NCBI RefSeq assembly: GCF_000812965.1
Contig: NZ_JSYN01000016.1
Coordinates: 81,371-145,370 of the forward strand
Reading direction: 5' to 3'
DNA: 64,000 bases
From: Pedobacter kyungheensis
GTDB taxonomy: Bacteria > Bacteroidota > Bacteroidia > Sphingobacteriales > Sphingobacteriaceae
Position 1 is the stretch's first letter, and each line of letters begins with the position of its first letter. Position numbers and translations under genes: made by a program. This document shows, piece after piece, positions 1 through 8,407 of this stretch. The notes beneath the pieces are model-generated. The model saw only the letters and a program-made list of their open reading frames with translations. It ran no database searches and was not told the origin of the DNA.

Positions 1-2
1 GT

Positions 3-1067
3 ATGACCGAGACATTGGATATAAAAATCACCAAAGCAGATCAAACACGTTTGACTGTTACTGATTTTTCGCAATTACCGTTCGGTAAGGTTTTTACCGA
101 TCACATGTTTACCGCCGATTTCGAAAACGGTGAGTGGAAAAATTTACAGATTCTTCCTTATGGACCTATTCCGATGAGCCCGGCAATTTCTGCCCTTCAT
201 TACGGACAAGCCATTTTTGAAGGACTAAAGGCTTATCGTCAGCCAGACGGAAAAATTAGCGTCTTCCGTGCTGATAAAAACTTTGAGCGTTTTAATAAAT
301 CAGCTGCAAGGATGTCGATGCCAACTATTCCTGAAGAAATTTTTATGCAAGGTTTGGCTGCATTAATCAACGTTGATGAGAAATGGGTGCCATCTCAGGA
401 AGATTACGCGCTGTATATCCGTCCGGTGATGTTTGCAATGGATCCTTATTTAGGCGTTAAAGCTTCTGATAGCTATAAATTTGTACTGTTAACTACACCA
501 ACAGGCCCTTATTACAGCAGTGCTTTAAAAGTTAAAATTGAAACAGAATATACCCGTGCCGATGATGGTGGTGTAGGTTTTGCCAAAACTGCAGGTAACT
601 ACGCACGTTCATTGTATCCTTTCGAGCAAGCTAAAAAAGAAGGTTTCGATCAGTTAATCTGGACAGATTCGGTAACACATGAGTTTATTGAAGAAGCCGG
701 AACCGCCAATTTACTTTTTGTAATTGATGGTAAGCTAATTACTCCATCTGTACGTAGTACAGTTTTAGATGGCGTTACACGAGATACGATTATTAAACTG
801 GCTAAAGAAGCAGGTGTTGAAGTTGAAGAGCGCCGGGTGTCTGTTAAAGAGGTAATCGCTGGTATCGAAAACGGTTCGTTAACCGAGGCTTTTGCCGCGG
901 GAACTGCTGCTACTGTTACGCATGTAGGCGAAATGGGTTACAATGGTCAGATTTATAAATTAACCGACCCTGCAACCAGACACATTTCAAACGGGATTGC
1001 TAAAAAGTTAAACGATATCCGTTACGGCTTAGCTCCTGATACATTTGGCTGGAACTGGGTTTTGTAA
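3..1067 (+). CDS. ilvE: Branched-chain amino acid aminotransferase
   Basis: PLP-dependent transaminase of fold type IV, which interconverts Leu, Ile and Val with their 2-oxo acids using 2-oxoglutarate/glutamate; cytoplasmic. The 354-residue length fits the larger BCAT subgroup. The PLP-binding lysine should be K195 in FAKTAGNYARSL, and the cofactor-phosphate region is the later GTAATVTHVGE stretch. The N-terminus MTETLDIKITK looks complete although the ATG lies only 2 nt from the window edge, so the promoter is outside. The gene is followed within 20 nt by a strong hairpin terminator. Identification rests on whole-length family resemblance and is firm; the symbol ilvE is used for the BCAT role. 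Confidence 0.95.
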   Translation: MTETLDIKITKADQTRLTVTDFSQLPFGKVFTDHMFTADFENGEWKNLQILPYGPIPMSPAISALHYGQAIFEGLKAYRQPDGKISVFRADKNFERFNKSAARMSMPTIPEEIFMQGLAALINVDEKWVPSQEDYALYIRPVMFAMDPYLGVKASDSYKFVLLTTPTGPYYSSALKVKIETEYTRADDGGVGFAKTAGNYARSLYPFEQAKKEGFDQLIWTDSVTHEFIEEAGTANLLFVIDGKLITPSVRSTVLDGVTRDTIIKLAKEAGVEVEERRVSVKEVIAGIENGSLTEAFAAGTAATVTHVGEMGYNGQIYKLTDPATRHISNGIAKKLNDIRYGLAPDTFGWNWVL

Positions 1068-1085
1068 TTTAGTAAGGCTATAAAG

Positions 1086-1124
1086 AAAATGCCCTCATAC
1101 AATTTGTACGAGGGCATTTTTATT
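1086..1124 (+). terminator. Rho-independent terminator of ilvE, probably bidirectional
   Basis: Arms at 1086-1102 and 1104-1120 are complementary except for one A/C mismatch (core AATGCCCTC / GAGGGCATT), and the 3' side runs into T residues. The reverse strand also ends in TTTTC, so the hairpin may serve the convergent DUF4920 gene too. Confidence 0.85.
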
Positions 1125-1165
1125 TTGTACGCTAGTTTTCGGATCTCCGAATTCCGTTCTCAGAC

Positions 1166-1630
1166 TTATTTGTCTAATATCACCACCCCTTTAGCTTCAA
1201 AAGCGAGCTCTTTTTTAGGGTCGGTAATTTTAGCTACTTCTTCAGGAGTTTTTTTAGCGTCTTCGGCATAGTGGCGTAAGGTTTCAACAGAAATGGTTTG
1301 TTTTTTTGCTAAACCATCTAAAACCACTTTTTTACCTACAATATCTTTCGGCATAAAGAAGGCATAATCTTTAAAGGTTACGCGCATAGGATCGCCGTTT
1401 GGCATTTCCAAAGTCATCCAGCAGCCCTTTTTCTTGCATACATCAACGACTTTCCCTTCTATTTTCATTTCAGCCGTTTTTTTGTCGCCCATTGCGGCTT
1501 CCATTTTAGCAGCTGGCTTAACATCGCCTGGTTTAACTTCTTCTCCAAATTTCTGTCCGGTGTAAGCTGTTTGCGCAAATGCTACAGCGCCAAACAAGCA
1601 GAAGCTAAGGCTTAAAATAATTTTTTTCAT
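1166..1630 (-). CDS. DUF4920 family secreted protein
   Basis: A 154-residue protein with a Sec signal peptide (about residues 1-19, ending AVAFA-Q), so it should be exported to the periplasm or surface. The mature part matches DUF4920, a small OB-like beta domain. Its conserved core contains VCKKKGCWM (C65, C70, W71), a paired-cysteine motif that could bind metal or form a disulfide; the family function is unknown. A TAACTTTG box on the minus strand (1663-1670) lies 33 nt upstream of the ATG and is a likely -7 element. The gene is monocistronic: radA upstream ends in its own terminator at 1706-1728, and ilvE converges on it. Confidence 0.85.
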   Translation of the reverse strand: MKKIILSLSFCLFGAVAFAQTAYTGQKFGEEVKPGDVKPAAKMEAAMGDKKTAEMKIEGKVVDVCKKKGCWMTLEMPNGDPMRVTFKDYAFFMPKDIVGKKVVLDGLAKKQTISVETLRHYAEDAKKTPEEVAKITDPKKELAFEAKGVVILDK

Positions 1631-1700
1631 TTTTATGAATTTAGTTCCGGTTATTATCTTTTCAAAGTTATTTAAAAAAAATCTAAATAACTAAAAAGTA

Positions 1701-1728
1701 AAAAACCCCGCTACAACTGATAGCGGGG
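1701..1728 (-). terminator. Rho-independent terminator downstream of radA
   Basis: Stem CCCCGCTA (1706-1713) / TAGCGGGG (1721-1728) with a 7-nt loop; on the minus strand it is followed by a T-run (the A-run at 1701-1705). It sits between radA and DUF4920, about 250 nt after the radA stop. The stretch 1741-1974 holds no gene that I can see. Confidence 0.75.
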
Positions 1729-1974
1729 CCAATCATCCCTATTTTGAACTTAGTTAATAAACCTGAAGATGAGTTTAACCAATTAACTAATGAACAGCAT
1801 AAGGCAAACGTTATTCCATTTTAAGGTATTAATTTGTTATTTGATTTAATTAGTTGTTTATCAGTATTTTATGTTATTTTTTAAGTTTATGCCATAGTTG
1901 TGTCCAAAAGTGAGGCGTGGAATTAATTCATCAATCTGGGGAAAGTTGTTGAAATATTTCCCCACATTTAATGC

Positions 1975-3351
1975 TTAACCAAATATCATTTCGAAAACCT
2001 CTTCTATTTTACTTACTGCTTTAATCTCCAGATTATATTTAGAAATGTCGATGCCTTTTAAATTATACTTAGAAATATAAATCGTTTCGAAGCCCAGTTT
2101 ATCGGCTTCGGCAATGCGTTGTTCTATCCGGTTAACCGCCCTGATTTCGCCTGATAAACCAACCTCAGCAGCAAAGCAGTTTTTTGAGGAAACGGAAATA
2201 TCCTGATGGGACGAGATAATGGCAATCAGCACAGCCAAATCTATTGCAGGGTCCTCAACCCTTATTCCGCCTGCAATATTTAAGAAAACATCCTGGGTAC
2301 TTAATCTAAAACCGCAACGTTTTTCCAAAACTGCCAGGAGCATGTTCATCCTTTTCGTATCAAAACCCGTTGCCGAGCGTTGTGGGGTGCCGTAAGCTGC
2401 GGTGCTAACCAGTGCCTGTGTTTCAATAAGCATGGGGCGTGCACCTTCAAGCGTAGCAGCTATGGCTATTCCGCTTAATTCTTCATCACGTTGCGAGAGT
2501 AAGATTTCTGATGGATTGGAAACTTCCCTGAGCCCGCTTCCCTGCATTTCGTAAATACCCAGCTCAGCGGCGGCTCCAAACCTGTTTTTAATTGAGCGCA
2601 GAATGCGGTAAACATGATGTCTGTCGCCTTCAAACTGTAAAACGGTATCAACCATGTGCTCCAGTATTTTCGGCCCTGCAATGGCTCCATCTTTGGTAAT
2701 ATGGCCAATTAAAAAAACTGGTACGCCTGTTTCCTTTGCAAAACGCAATAATTCGGCCGTACATTCCCTTACCTGAGATACACTACCTGGTGTTGAATCG
2801 ATATGCGCTGAATGCAGGGTTTGAATCGAATCTACTACCAAAATTTCCGGTTCGAGGATTTCAATCTGCTTAAAAATATTCTGGGTCGACGTTTCGGTTA
2901 AGATATAACAATCAGACGATGGACTTTCTTTAATCCGCTCGGCCCTCATTTTAATCTGTTGTTCGCTTTCTTCGCCAGAAACGTAAAGTAACTTTTTGCC
3001 TTTTAAGTTTAGAGCAAGTTGCAGCATTAAGGTTGATTTACCGATGCCGGGTTCGCCGCCAATTAAAACCAGCGAACCTTCTACCAATCCGCCTCCCAAT
3101 ACGCGGTCCAGCTCTTTATCACCGGTTAATATCCTAACCTCGGTTGAAGATTGAATTTCATCTACCTTACTGGGTTTGCTTAACTTGCGACTGGTATTGT
3201 CGTTTTTCCAGGTAGGTACCGATGTGGAATTTTTTTCTACGATTTCTTCAACAAAGGTATTCCATTGGTTGCAAGAAGGACATTTGCCCATCCACTTTGC
3301 CGATTCGTAACCACAACTCTGACAGAAATATGCTGTTTTTGATTTTGCCAA
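1975..3351 (-). CDS. radA: DNA repair protein RadA/Sms
   Basis: RecA-like branch-migration ATPase that helps process recombination intermediates. The 458-residue length is typical. Domains in order: an N-terminal zinc finger with C10, C13, C24 and C27; a RecA core with Walker A GEPGIGKST (99-107) and Walker B LVVDSIQT (about 171-178); the RadA-specific KNRFG motif (255-259); and a C-terminal Lon-protease-like domain that is structural in this family. All key residues are present. It is transcribed alone. The 222-nt gap to rng upstream contains a perfect palindrome and other repeats (3382-3518) and the rng terminator. Confidence 0.97.
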   Translation of the reverse strand: MAKSKTAYFCQSCGYESAKWMGKCPSCNQWNTFVEEIVEKNSTSVPTWKNDNTSRKLSKPSKVDEIQSSTEVRILTGDKELDRVLGGGLVEGSLVLIGGEPGIGKSTLMLQLALNLKGKKLLYVSGEESEQQIKMRAERIKESPSSDCYILTETSTQNIFKQIEILEPEILVVDSIQTLHSAHIDSTPGSVSQVRECTAELLRFAKETGVPVFLIGHITKDGAIAGPKILEHMVDTVLQFEGDRHHVYRILRSIKNRFGAAAELGIYEMQGSGLREVSNPSEILLSQRDEELSGIAIAATLEGARPMLIETQALVSTAAYGTPQRSATGFDTKRMNMLLAVLEKRCGFRLSTQDVFLNIAGGIRVEDPAIDLAVLIAIISSHQDISVSSKNCFAAEVGLSGEIRAVNRIEQRIAEADKLGFETIYISKYNLKGIDISKYNLEIKAVSKIEEVFEMIFG

Positions 3352-3381
3352 TTGATTAAAATTTAGACTACGAATTTAATC

Positions 3382-3414
3382 AAACCTCACAGGTTTCACA
3401 AACCTGTGAGGTTT
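3382..3414. repeat. REP-like perfect palindrome, AAACCT family
   Basis: AAACCTCACAGGTTT (3382-3396), a 3-nt centre, then its exact reverse complement (3400-3414): 15-bp arms. It has the same architecture as 62445-62477 and an eroded copy at 5228-5262. There is no protein-coding content. It looks like a dispersed extragenic element. Confidence 0.75.
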
Positions 3415-3428
3415 GTACGATGGAACTG

Positions 3429-3518
3429 TAGCCCCTAGGTCGGATTTGTAACGCCGAAAGTCTGATCCCTCGGGGAGGATTAAAAATCCTCATTACGGAA
3501 GACGGGATGATAAATCCC
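3429..3518. repeat. Degenerate repeat cluster with GGATT-n-AATCC palindromes
   Basis: Contains GAGGATT/AATCCTC (3475-3481 and 3485-3491) and GGGAT/ATCCC (3504-3508 and 3514-3518), preceded by the related piece GTCGGATTTGTAACGCCG. The same style of element (short arms around TTACAAA or TTAAAAA) recurs at 51613-51733, suggesting a dispersed family. No coding potential is seen. Confidence 0.5.
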
Positions 3519-3523
3519 TACTA

Positions 3524-3555
3524 ACAAAAAAAGCCTGGGGTTTAAATCCAGGCTT
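3524..3555 (-). terminator. Rho-independent terminator of rng
   Basis: Stem AAGCCTGG (3531-3538) / CCAGGCTT (3548-3555) with a 9-nt loop. On the minus strand it is followed by a run of seven T residues. It lies 19 nt after the rng stop codon. Confidence 0.9.
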
Positions 3556-3573
3556 TCTGTTAAATGTTTTGAG

Positions 3574-5124
3574 TTATAATTTAATCTCCTCATCCTTTGC
3601 GGAGATGAAGTGAAACTCAGTTAAATAATAAGATGATTGTGCCTTCACCTTAATCCACTGTCCATATTTAAAGAACCAGCGGCGCTGAAGGTTGAAAATA
3701 CCTTTGGTAATGTAAGCTTCAATGTAAGGGTGAACACAAAGGGTTACACCTTTTTCATTTTGCTCTCTTAAAATATAATTAAGGTTGTTTTCAATATCAT
3801 CCATTAAAACGATACTCGCTTTAATTTCTCCGGTCCCGTCGCAGGCCGGACATTTTTCTACCGTAACAATGTTCATTTCCGGACGTACACGTTGTCTGGT
3901 AATCTGTACCAAACCGAATTTGCTCGGTGGCAAAATAGTGTGTTTAGCCCTATCCAATAACATCAGCTCGCGCAGATAATCGAATAGTAATTTACGGTTT
4001 GTTGGTTTGTGCATATCGATAAAATCGATTACCACAATACCACCCATATCGCGCAGGCGCAATTGACGGGCAATTTCTTTAGCCGCCTCTTTGTTTACCT
4101 GTAAAGCATTTTCCTCCTGGTTTTCTTTACTGGCAGTACGGTTTCCACTATTCACGTCTATAACGTGGAGTGCTTCGGTGTGCTCTACAACCAGGTAGGC
4201 ACCGCCGGGTAAGTTTACGGTTTTACCGAAAGCATTTTTAATCTGCTTTTCAACACCAAAATGATCGAAGATCGGTTCTTTTTGCTTGTACAGTTTCACA
4301 ATTTTTTCCATTTCCGGAGAAATGTCGTGAACATAAGAACGGATATCATCGTACAGCTCTGGTGTACTTACGTAAACGTTTGTAAAATCAGGGTTCAGAA
4401 TATCGCGTATTAATGTCGATGATCTGTCCATTTCTCCCCAAACTCTTTTTGAGGGCTCGGTTGAAGGCATTTTTTTAGTGAAGTTTTCCCATTTTGCAAT
4501 CAGGTCTAAAAGATCTTTTTGCATTTCGGCAACCCCTCTGCCTTCAGAAACGGTTCTGATAATAACCCCAAAATTTTGAGGCTTAATACTTTCGATAATC
4601 TTCTTTAAACGATTACGTTCGGTATTACTTTTAATTTTTTTTGATACGGATATGGTATTGGAGAATGGCACCAGTACCACATACCTGCCGGCAATAGATA
4701 GGTCGGAACTTAAACGCGGTCCTTTGGTAGAAATTGGTTCTTTTGCAATTTGTACGGGCAGGAGCATGTTTTTACTCAGCACATCAGAAATTTTGCCTGC
4801 CTTATTAATATCGGCTTCGAGCTTTAAATTATCTAATAATGTGCCTGTAACCGAGCCATTACGCTTGATCTTAGTTAGCTTAATTAAAGATTGCACCTGA
4901 GGGCCCAAATCAAAATAATGCAGAAATGCATCCTTTTCATAACCAACATCCACGAAAGCAGCATTCAGGCCGGGCATAATTTTTTTAATGCGGCCTAAAT
5001 AAATATCGCCTACGGCGTAGTTATTATTGATTTGTTCTTTGTGAAGCTCAACAAGTTGTTTGTCTTCAATCAACGCTATGGTAACTCCGGCAGGAGTCGA
5101 ATTGATAATTAATTCTTTTACCAA
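3574..5124 (-). CDS. rng: Ribonuclease G/E family endoribonuclease
   Basis: Single-strand-specific endoribonuclease of the RNase E/G family, expected to take part in rRNA maturation and mRNA turnover. At 516 residues it has RNase G length, without the long degradosome scaffold of RNase E. An S1 domain begins near residue 37 (AVGDIYLGRIKKIMPGLNAAF). The catalytic DNase-I-like domain carries DVNSGNR (about residue 320), which holds the metal-binding acidic residue, followed by VVIDFIDM. The zinc-link cysteines are in CPACDGTGEI (about 424-433). The upstream neighbours on the same strand are a 29-residue basic protein, a TPR protein and HU, an RNA/DNA housekeeping group. A strong terminator follows. 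Confidence 0.95.
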   Translation of the reverse strand: MVKELIINSTPAGVTIALIEDKQLVELHKEQINNNYAVGDIYLGRIKKIMPGLNAAFVDVGYEKDAFLHYFDLGPQVQSLIKLTKIKRNGSVTGTLLDNLKLEADINKAGKISDVLSKNMLLPVQIAKEPISTKGPRLSSDLSIAGRYVVLVPFSNTISVSKKIKSNTERNRLKKIIESIKPQNFGVIIRTVSEGRGVAEMQKDLLDLIAKWENFTKKMPSTEPSKRVWGEMDRSSTLIRDILNPDFTNVYVSTPELYDDIRSYVHDISPEMEKIVKLYKQKEPIFDHFGVEKQIKNAFGKTVNLPGGAYLVVEHTEALHVIDVNSGNRTASKENQEENALQVNKEAAKEIARQLRLRDMGGIVVIDFIDMHKPTNRKLLFDYLRELMLLDRAKHTILPPSKFGLVQITRQRVRPEMNIVTVEKCPACDGTGEIKASIVLMDDIENNLNYILREQNEKGVTLCVHPYIEAYITKGIFNLQRRWFFKYGQWIKVKAQSSYYLTEFHFISAKDEEIKL

Positions 5125-5227
5125 CAGCTACAGATTTAAGGCTTTCGCCTATTAACAAATGGATAGTAATAAACAAGAAAACATTTGATATAGCCACTCC
5201 GCTACGAAATAAAAATCGTATAAATAC

Positions 5228-5262
5228 TTTAAACCTCACAGTGTTCAACTATGAGGTTTAAA
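5228..5262. repeat. Eroded AAACCT-family palindrome
   Basis: TTTAAACCTCA (5228-5238) pairs with TGAGGTTTAAA (5252-5262) around a 13-nt centre. The outer arms match the perfect palindrome at 3382-3414, but the inner part has decayed. It lies in the 160-nt gap between rng and the 29-residue gene. Confidence 0.55.
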
Positions 5263-5284
5263 GGGGCTTTATCAAAATAAGAAA

Positions 5285-5374
5285 CTATTTTTTCTTATGT
5301 CTGTTTTTTCTTAAACGTTTTTTACGTTTGTGGGTAGCCATTTTATGTCTTTTTCTTTTTTTACCGCTTGGCAT
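5285..5374 (-). CDS. 29-residue Lys/Arg/His-rich protein, probable ribosome-associated peptide
   Basis: A short open frame, ATG at 5374 and TAG at 5285-5287, encoding 29 residues that start MPSGKKRKRHKM and end RKNRHKKK. More than half of the residues are Lys, Arg or His, and no acidic residue is present, so it almost certainly binds nucleic acid. In size and composition it resembles the shortest ribosomal proteins (bS22 type, or the COX24/AURKAIP1/mS38 tail); I recall near-identical short proteins in other Bacteroidota but cannot confirm which ribosomal name applies. It lies between the TPR gene (stop at 5412) and rng, on the same strand. It is easily missed because of its length. Confidence 0.75.
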   Translation of the reverse strand: MPSGKKRKRHKMATHKRKKRLRKNRHKKK

Positions 5375-5411
5375 AATTTTAAGGTTTTAAATGTTTTTAT
5401 TAATCTGTTAA

Positions 5412-6290
5412 TTAATTTTTATTTTTTAGCTCAGCCACTTTCTTATCAATGAATGAAGATAAGGTTGGGTTTGCCGCTAATTTTTTGCTTGCTAAATAGG
5501 CGTCTACCGCTTCTTTATTTCTGCCTAAGTTTTCTAACGCTGTACCTAAATAAAAGTAGGCCTCAGGAGTTGGTGCAGCAGCAATAACCGTGTTAAAACG
5601 CGGAATAGCTTTGTCAAACTGACCTGATTTTATAGAGAATAAACCTAAATTCATATTCGCTTTAACGTTTTTAGGATCTTTAGCAACAACCTCAAGCAAC
5701 ATGGCAATACCTTGCATTGGTGCACCCAGGCCGTTTACTATCGTTACACCTAAGCCCGTTTTGGCTTCAATGTTAGTAGAGTCTTTCTCTAATGCGTTTT
5801 TGTAAGAAAGGTTGGCTTTCTGCAATAATGCAGGTTGAGCCAAACTATCTTGTGTACTTTCAAAAGCTTTTATAAACTGATTACCTGCGGCTAACCATGT
5901 TTTTGATGATGGTTCTCCCTGGGCAACAATTTCTAAATAAAGTGCTGATGGGGTAATCTGCTCAACATCATCCCATTTCTGGGCAAGTTGTTTTGCTAAT
6001 GCTACTTTTTCTGCACCCTTTGCGCCTTTGTAACTGTTCTCTAAAGCTGTAATGTCTGTCGCTAAATTTTTATTGATGACATTTTTAGCAGCTGTAGAAG
6101 AAGTCTCAATGTTTAGCGCCATTGAAGCAGACGGTGTTTCTGCGCCAGCCATTTGGCCACTTGCAGGCATTTTACCATTTTCTTCAGTTGGTTTAACTAA
6201 ACCCTTAATGTCTCTTGTAAATAAGAATGCAACAAGCAATACAATCGCTCCAATAATAATGGTTTGTTTTGATCTGATGCTGCTACTCAT
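5412..6290 (-). CDS. Membrane-anchored tetratricopeptide repeat protein
   Basis: A 292-residue protein with an N-terminal membrane anchor (about residues 10-25, IIIGAIVLLVAFLF) preceded by a short basic cytoplasmic segment, then a flexible Ser/Ala-rich stretch and a C-terminal array of TPR helices. Recognisable TPR units include ALEKDSTNIEAKTGLG, VAKDPKNVKANMNLG and FNTVIAAAPTPEAYFYLG. It probably acts as a scaffold on the outer face of the inner membrane; the partner is unknown. It follows HU by 12 nt on the same strand and precedes the 29-residue gene by 37 nt, so the three may be cotranscribed from the HU promoter. Confidence 0.8.
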   Translation of the reverse strand: MSSSIRSKQTIIIGAIVLLVAFLFTRDIKGLVKPTEENGKMPASGQMAGAETPSASMALNIETSSTAAKNVINKNLATDITALENSYKGAKGAEKVALAKQLAQKWDDVEQITPSALYLEIVAQGEPSSKTWLAAGNQFIKAFESTQDSLAQPALLQKANLSYKNALEKDSTNIEAKTGLGVTIVNGLGAPMQGIAMLLEVVAKDPKNVKANMNLGLFSIKSGQFDKAIPRFNTVIAAAPTPEAYFYLGTALENLGRNKEAVDAYLASKKLAANPTLSSFIDKKVAELKNKN

Positions 6291-6302
6291 ATGACTTAAG
6301 AA

Positions 6303-6605
6303 TTAGGCTTCTACGTTAATTTTTTTTGAATTACTTTTTACTTTATCAACAAATACTTTTGCTGGTTTAAAGCTTGGAACGAAGTGTTCTGGGATAATTA
6401 TTGCAGTGTTTTTAGAGATGTTTCTCGCAGTTTTTTGCGCTCTCTTTTTAACAACAAAGCTTCCGAAGCCTCTAACATATACATTTTCACCGCCAATCAT
6501 GCTGGTTTTGATAACCTTGAAAAATGCCTCAACTGTTTCCTGTACATCAACCTTCTCAATTCCGGTTTTTGTTGATATTTCTGAAATAATATCTGCCTTA
6601 GTCAT
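6303..6605 (-). CDS. HU-family DNA-binding protein
   Basis: Small histone-like nucleoid protein that dimerises and bends DNA. The 100 residues cover the whole HU/IHF fold: an N-terminal helical pair (MTKADIISEISTKTGIEK), the central GFGSFVVKKR strand motif, and the beta-arm region. The arm here reads ARNISKNTAIIIPEHFVPSFKPAKVF, in place of the canonical arm Pro-containing RNPQTG, and the C-terminus is extended by about ten polar residues. This is the usual Bacteroidota HU variant. It is divergent from mutY, with its own promoter on the minus strand at 6660-6691. Confidence 0.93.
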   Translation of the reverse strand: MTKADIISEISTKTGIEKVDVQETVEAFFKVIKTSMIGGENVYVRGFGSFVVKKRAQKTARNISKNTAIIIPEHFVPSFKPAKVFVDKVKSNSKKINVEA

Positions 6606-6659
6606 ATTTTATTATTTATTATATTATTATGTTTTAATATTACTACTGTTTTGGGGTTG

Positions 6660-6691
6660 CAAAAGTATTGCTTTTTAATGAGATAGGGAAA
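6660..6691 (-). promoter_or_regulatory. Bacteroidota-type promoter for HU
   Basis: On the minus strand TACTTTTG (6660-6667) matches the -7 consensus TAnnTTTG, and TTTC (6688-6691) lies 20 nt upstream, close to the -33 TTTG. Transcription would start near 6652, about 45 nt before the HU ATG. Confidence 0.6.
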
Positions 6692-6775
6692 TAAAAGATG
6701 ATTTTTTTATCTCCAGACTTATCAGCGTAATGCAACTTTTTTTTTAATCGGATAAATTGGCCGTAATTTGCAGTA

Positions 6776-7837
6776 ATGACATTTCAAAATGAACTCATCA
6801 ATTGGTACCTGGTAAACAAGAGAGATTTGCCCTGGAGGCACACCAACGATGCTTATACCATCTGGTTATCAGAGGTTATCTTACAACAAACAAGAGTAGA
6901 GCAGGGACTCCCATACTTTAACAAGTTTTTAGAGAATTTTCCTACTGTGACTGATTTTGCCAATGCCACCGAAGCTAAAGTTTTGAAGCTTTGGCAGGGC
7001 TTGGGCTACTATTCGCGTGGCAGAAATATGCATGCCACGGCACAGAATGTGGTAAATAATTACCGCGGAATCTTCCCAAACCTGCACGATGAGCTGATAA
7101 AATTGAAAGGAATTGGAGAATATACCGCTGCCGCAATCTCTTCTTTTTCATCAGGTGAGGCCCGCGCTGTAGTTGATGGGAATGTGTTCAGGGTACTTTC
7201 GCGTTATTATGGGATTGATACACCGATAAACTCGCCAGCTGGTAAAAAAGAGTTTTATGCATTGGCTAACGAATTGCTTTACCGGGCCGATCCGGCGCTG
7301 TATAACCAGGCCATTATGGAATTTGGAGCCATGCAGTGTAAACCCAAAAGTCCGAATTGTGCCGTTTGTCCACTGGTGCAAAGTTGTTATGCCTTTAAAC
7401 ACGACAAGGTTAACGTATTGCCTGTAAAAACCGGTAAGATTAAACAAAAACACCGGTACATTAATTATTTTGTATGTGCAGAAAATGATCAGGTTTTGGT
7501 TAAGGAAAGGCAGGCAGGCGATATATGGCAGCATTTATACGATTTTCCGAGCCTGGAGACAACAGAAAGCATCGGAATTAACGATGCTGGCTTTTTAGAA
7601 CAGGTAAAAGCTGTTTTTGGTGAGGAAGTTGAAGTAACACTCATTTCAACAAAAAAACACTTGTTAACACACCAAATTATCCATGTGCAATTTTTTGCAT
7701 TAAAAAATTATATATTTAACTTTAAGAAACAAAAGGAACTTAATTGGGTTTCTTTAAATAAGTTAGATGAGTTACCGCAACCAAAAGTGATTCATGATTT
7801 TATTCAGGGATACTTTTATAAAAATGAAATGGAGTAA
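6776..7837 (+). CDS. mutY: A/G-specific adenine glycosylase
   Basis: Base-excision repair glycosylase that removes A opposite 8-oxoG. The 353 residues include the catalytic Glu in SEVILQQT (E33), a helix-hairpin-helix LKGIGEYTAAAI (about 110-121), the catalytic Asp in VVDGN (D134), and an iron-sulfur loop with C188, C195, C198 and C204 (spacing C-x6-C-x2-C-x5-C). The C-terminal third is a NUDIX-like domain that recognises 8-oxoG. It is divergent from HU, and ssb follows 52 nt downstream on the same strand, so all of this locus is DNA maintenance. Confidence 0.96.
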   Translation: MTFQNELINWYLVNKRDLPWRHTNDAYTIWLSEVILQQTRVEQGLPYFNKFLENFPTVTDFANATEAKVLKLWQGLGYYSRGRNMHATAQNVVNNYRGIFPNLHDELIKLKGIGEYTAAAISSFSSGEARAVVDGNVFRVLSRYYGIDTPINSPAGKKEFYALANELLYRADPALYNQAIMEFGAMQCKPKSPNCAVCPLVQSCYAFKHDKVNVLPVKTGKIKQKHRYINYFVCAENDQVLVKERQAGDIWQHLYDFPSLETTESIGINDAGFLEQVKAVFGEEVEVTLISTKKHLLTHQIIHVQFFALKNYIFNFKKQKELNWVSLNKLDELPQPKVIHDFIQGYFYKNEME

Positions 7838-7889
7838 CTAACCAGCTTAGCGGTGCGCATTTTATACAAACAACTAACCAAAAATATTT

Positions 7890-8333
7890 ATGTCTGGGAT
7901 TAACAAAGTTATTTTAGTAGGCCACTTAGGCAAAGACCCTGAGGTGCGGCATTTAGATGGTGGCGTAACTGTTGCCAGCTTTCCATTAGCTACATCAGAA
8001 ACATACAACAAGGACGGAAAAAGAGTAGAGCAAACCGAATGGCATAATATAGTGCTGTGGCGCGGACTGGCAGAGGTGGCATCTAAATACCTGCAAAAGG
8101 GTAAGCTGGTTTATATTGAGGGCAAGCTAAGAACAAGATCTTTTGAAGATAAAGAGAAGGTTAAAAAATATGTGACCGAAATTGTAGCCGAGAACTTTAC
8201 CATGCTGGGCAGAAAGAGCGATTTTGAGCAAAGCCCGGCAATATCCGCACATACAACTCCAAGCACAGAAACTAAAATTGAGGATGAGTTTACCATTAGT
8301 CCATCGGATGAAAACGGCGACTTGCCTTTTTAA
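7890..8333 (+). CDS. ssb: Single-stranded DNA-binding protein
   Basis: A 147-residue SSB with one OB fold (about residues 1-108; it starts MSGINKVILVGHLGKDPEVR and contains the typical EWHNIVLWRGLAEVASKYL). A short disordered linker follows, and the acidic C-terminal tip DENGDLPF recruits repair and replication partners. It tetramerises in known homologues. It is transcribed after mutY and ends at a strong terminator. Confidence 0.97.
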   Translation: MSGINKVILVGHLGKDPEVRHLDGGVTVASFPLATSETYNKDGKRVEQTEWHNIVLWRGLAEVASKYLQKGKLVYIEGKLRTRSFEDKEKVKKYVTEIVAENFTMLGRKSDFEQSPAISAHTTPSTETKIEDEFTISPSDENGDLPF

Positions 8334-8350
8334 GCTATAATCTCATTAAC

Positions 8351-8390
8351 AAAAAACGGCCATCTGCTATCAGATGGCCGTTTTTTGTTG
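8351..8390 (+). terminator. Bidirectional terminator between ssb and the DUF4270 gene
   Basis: A perfect 16-bp stem (8351-8366 / 8371-8386) with loop CTAT. The outer pairs are A-run and T-run, so it provides a U-tract in both directions for the convergent genes. Confidence 0.95.
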
Positions 8391-8407
8391 TTATAGGGTA
8401 TTACTAA

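Noticed and set aside
1936..1963. GGGGAAA/TTTCCCC hairpin after radA
   Set aside because: The stem is only 7 bp with a 12-nt loop and no T-run follows on the minus strand; the better terminator is at 1706-1728.
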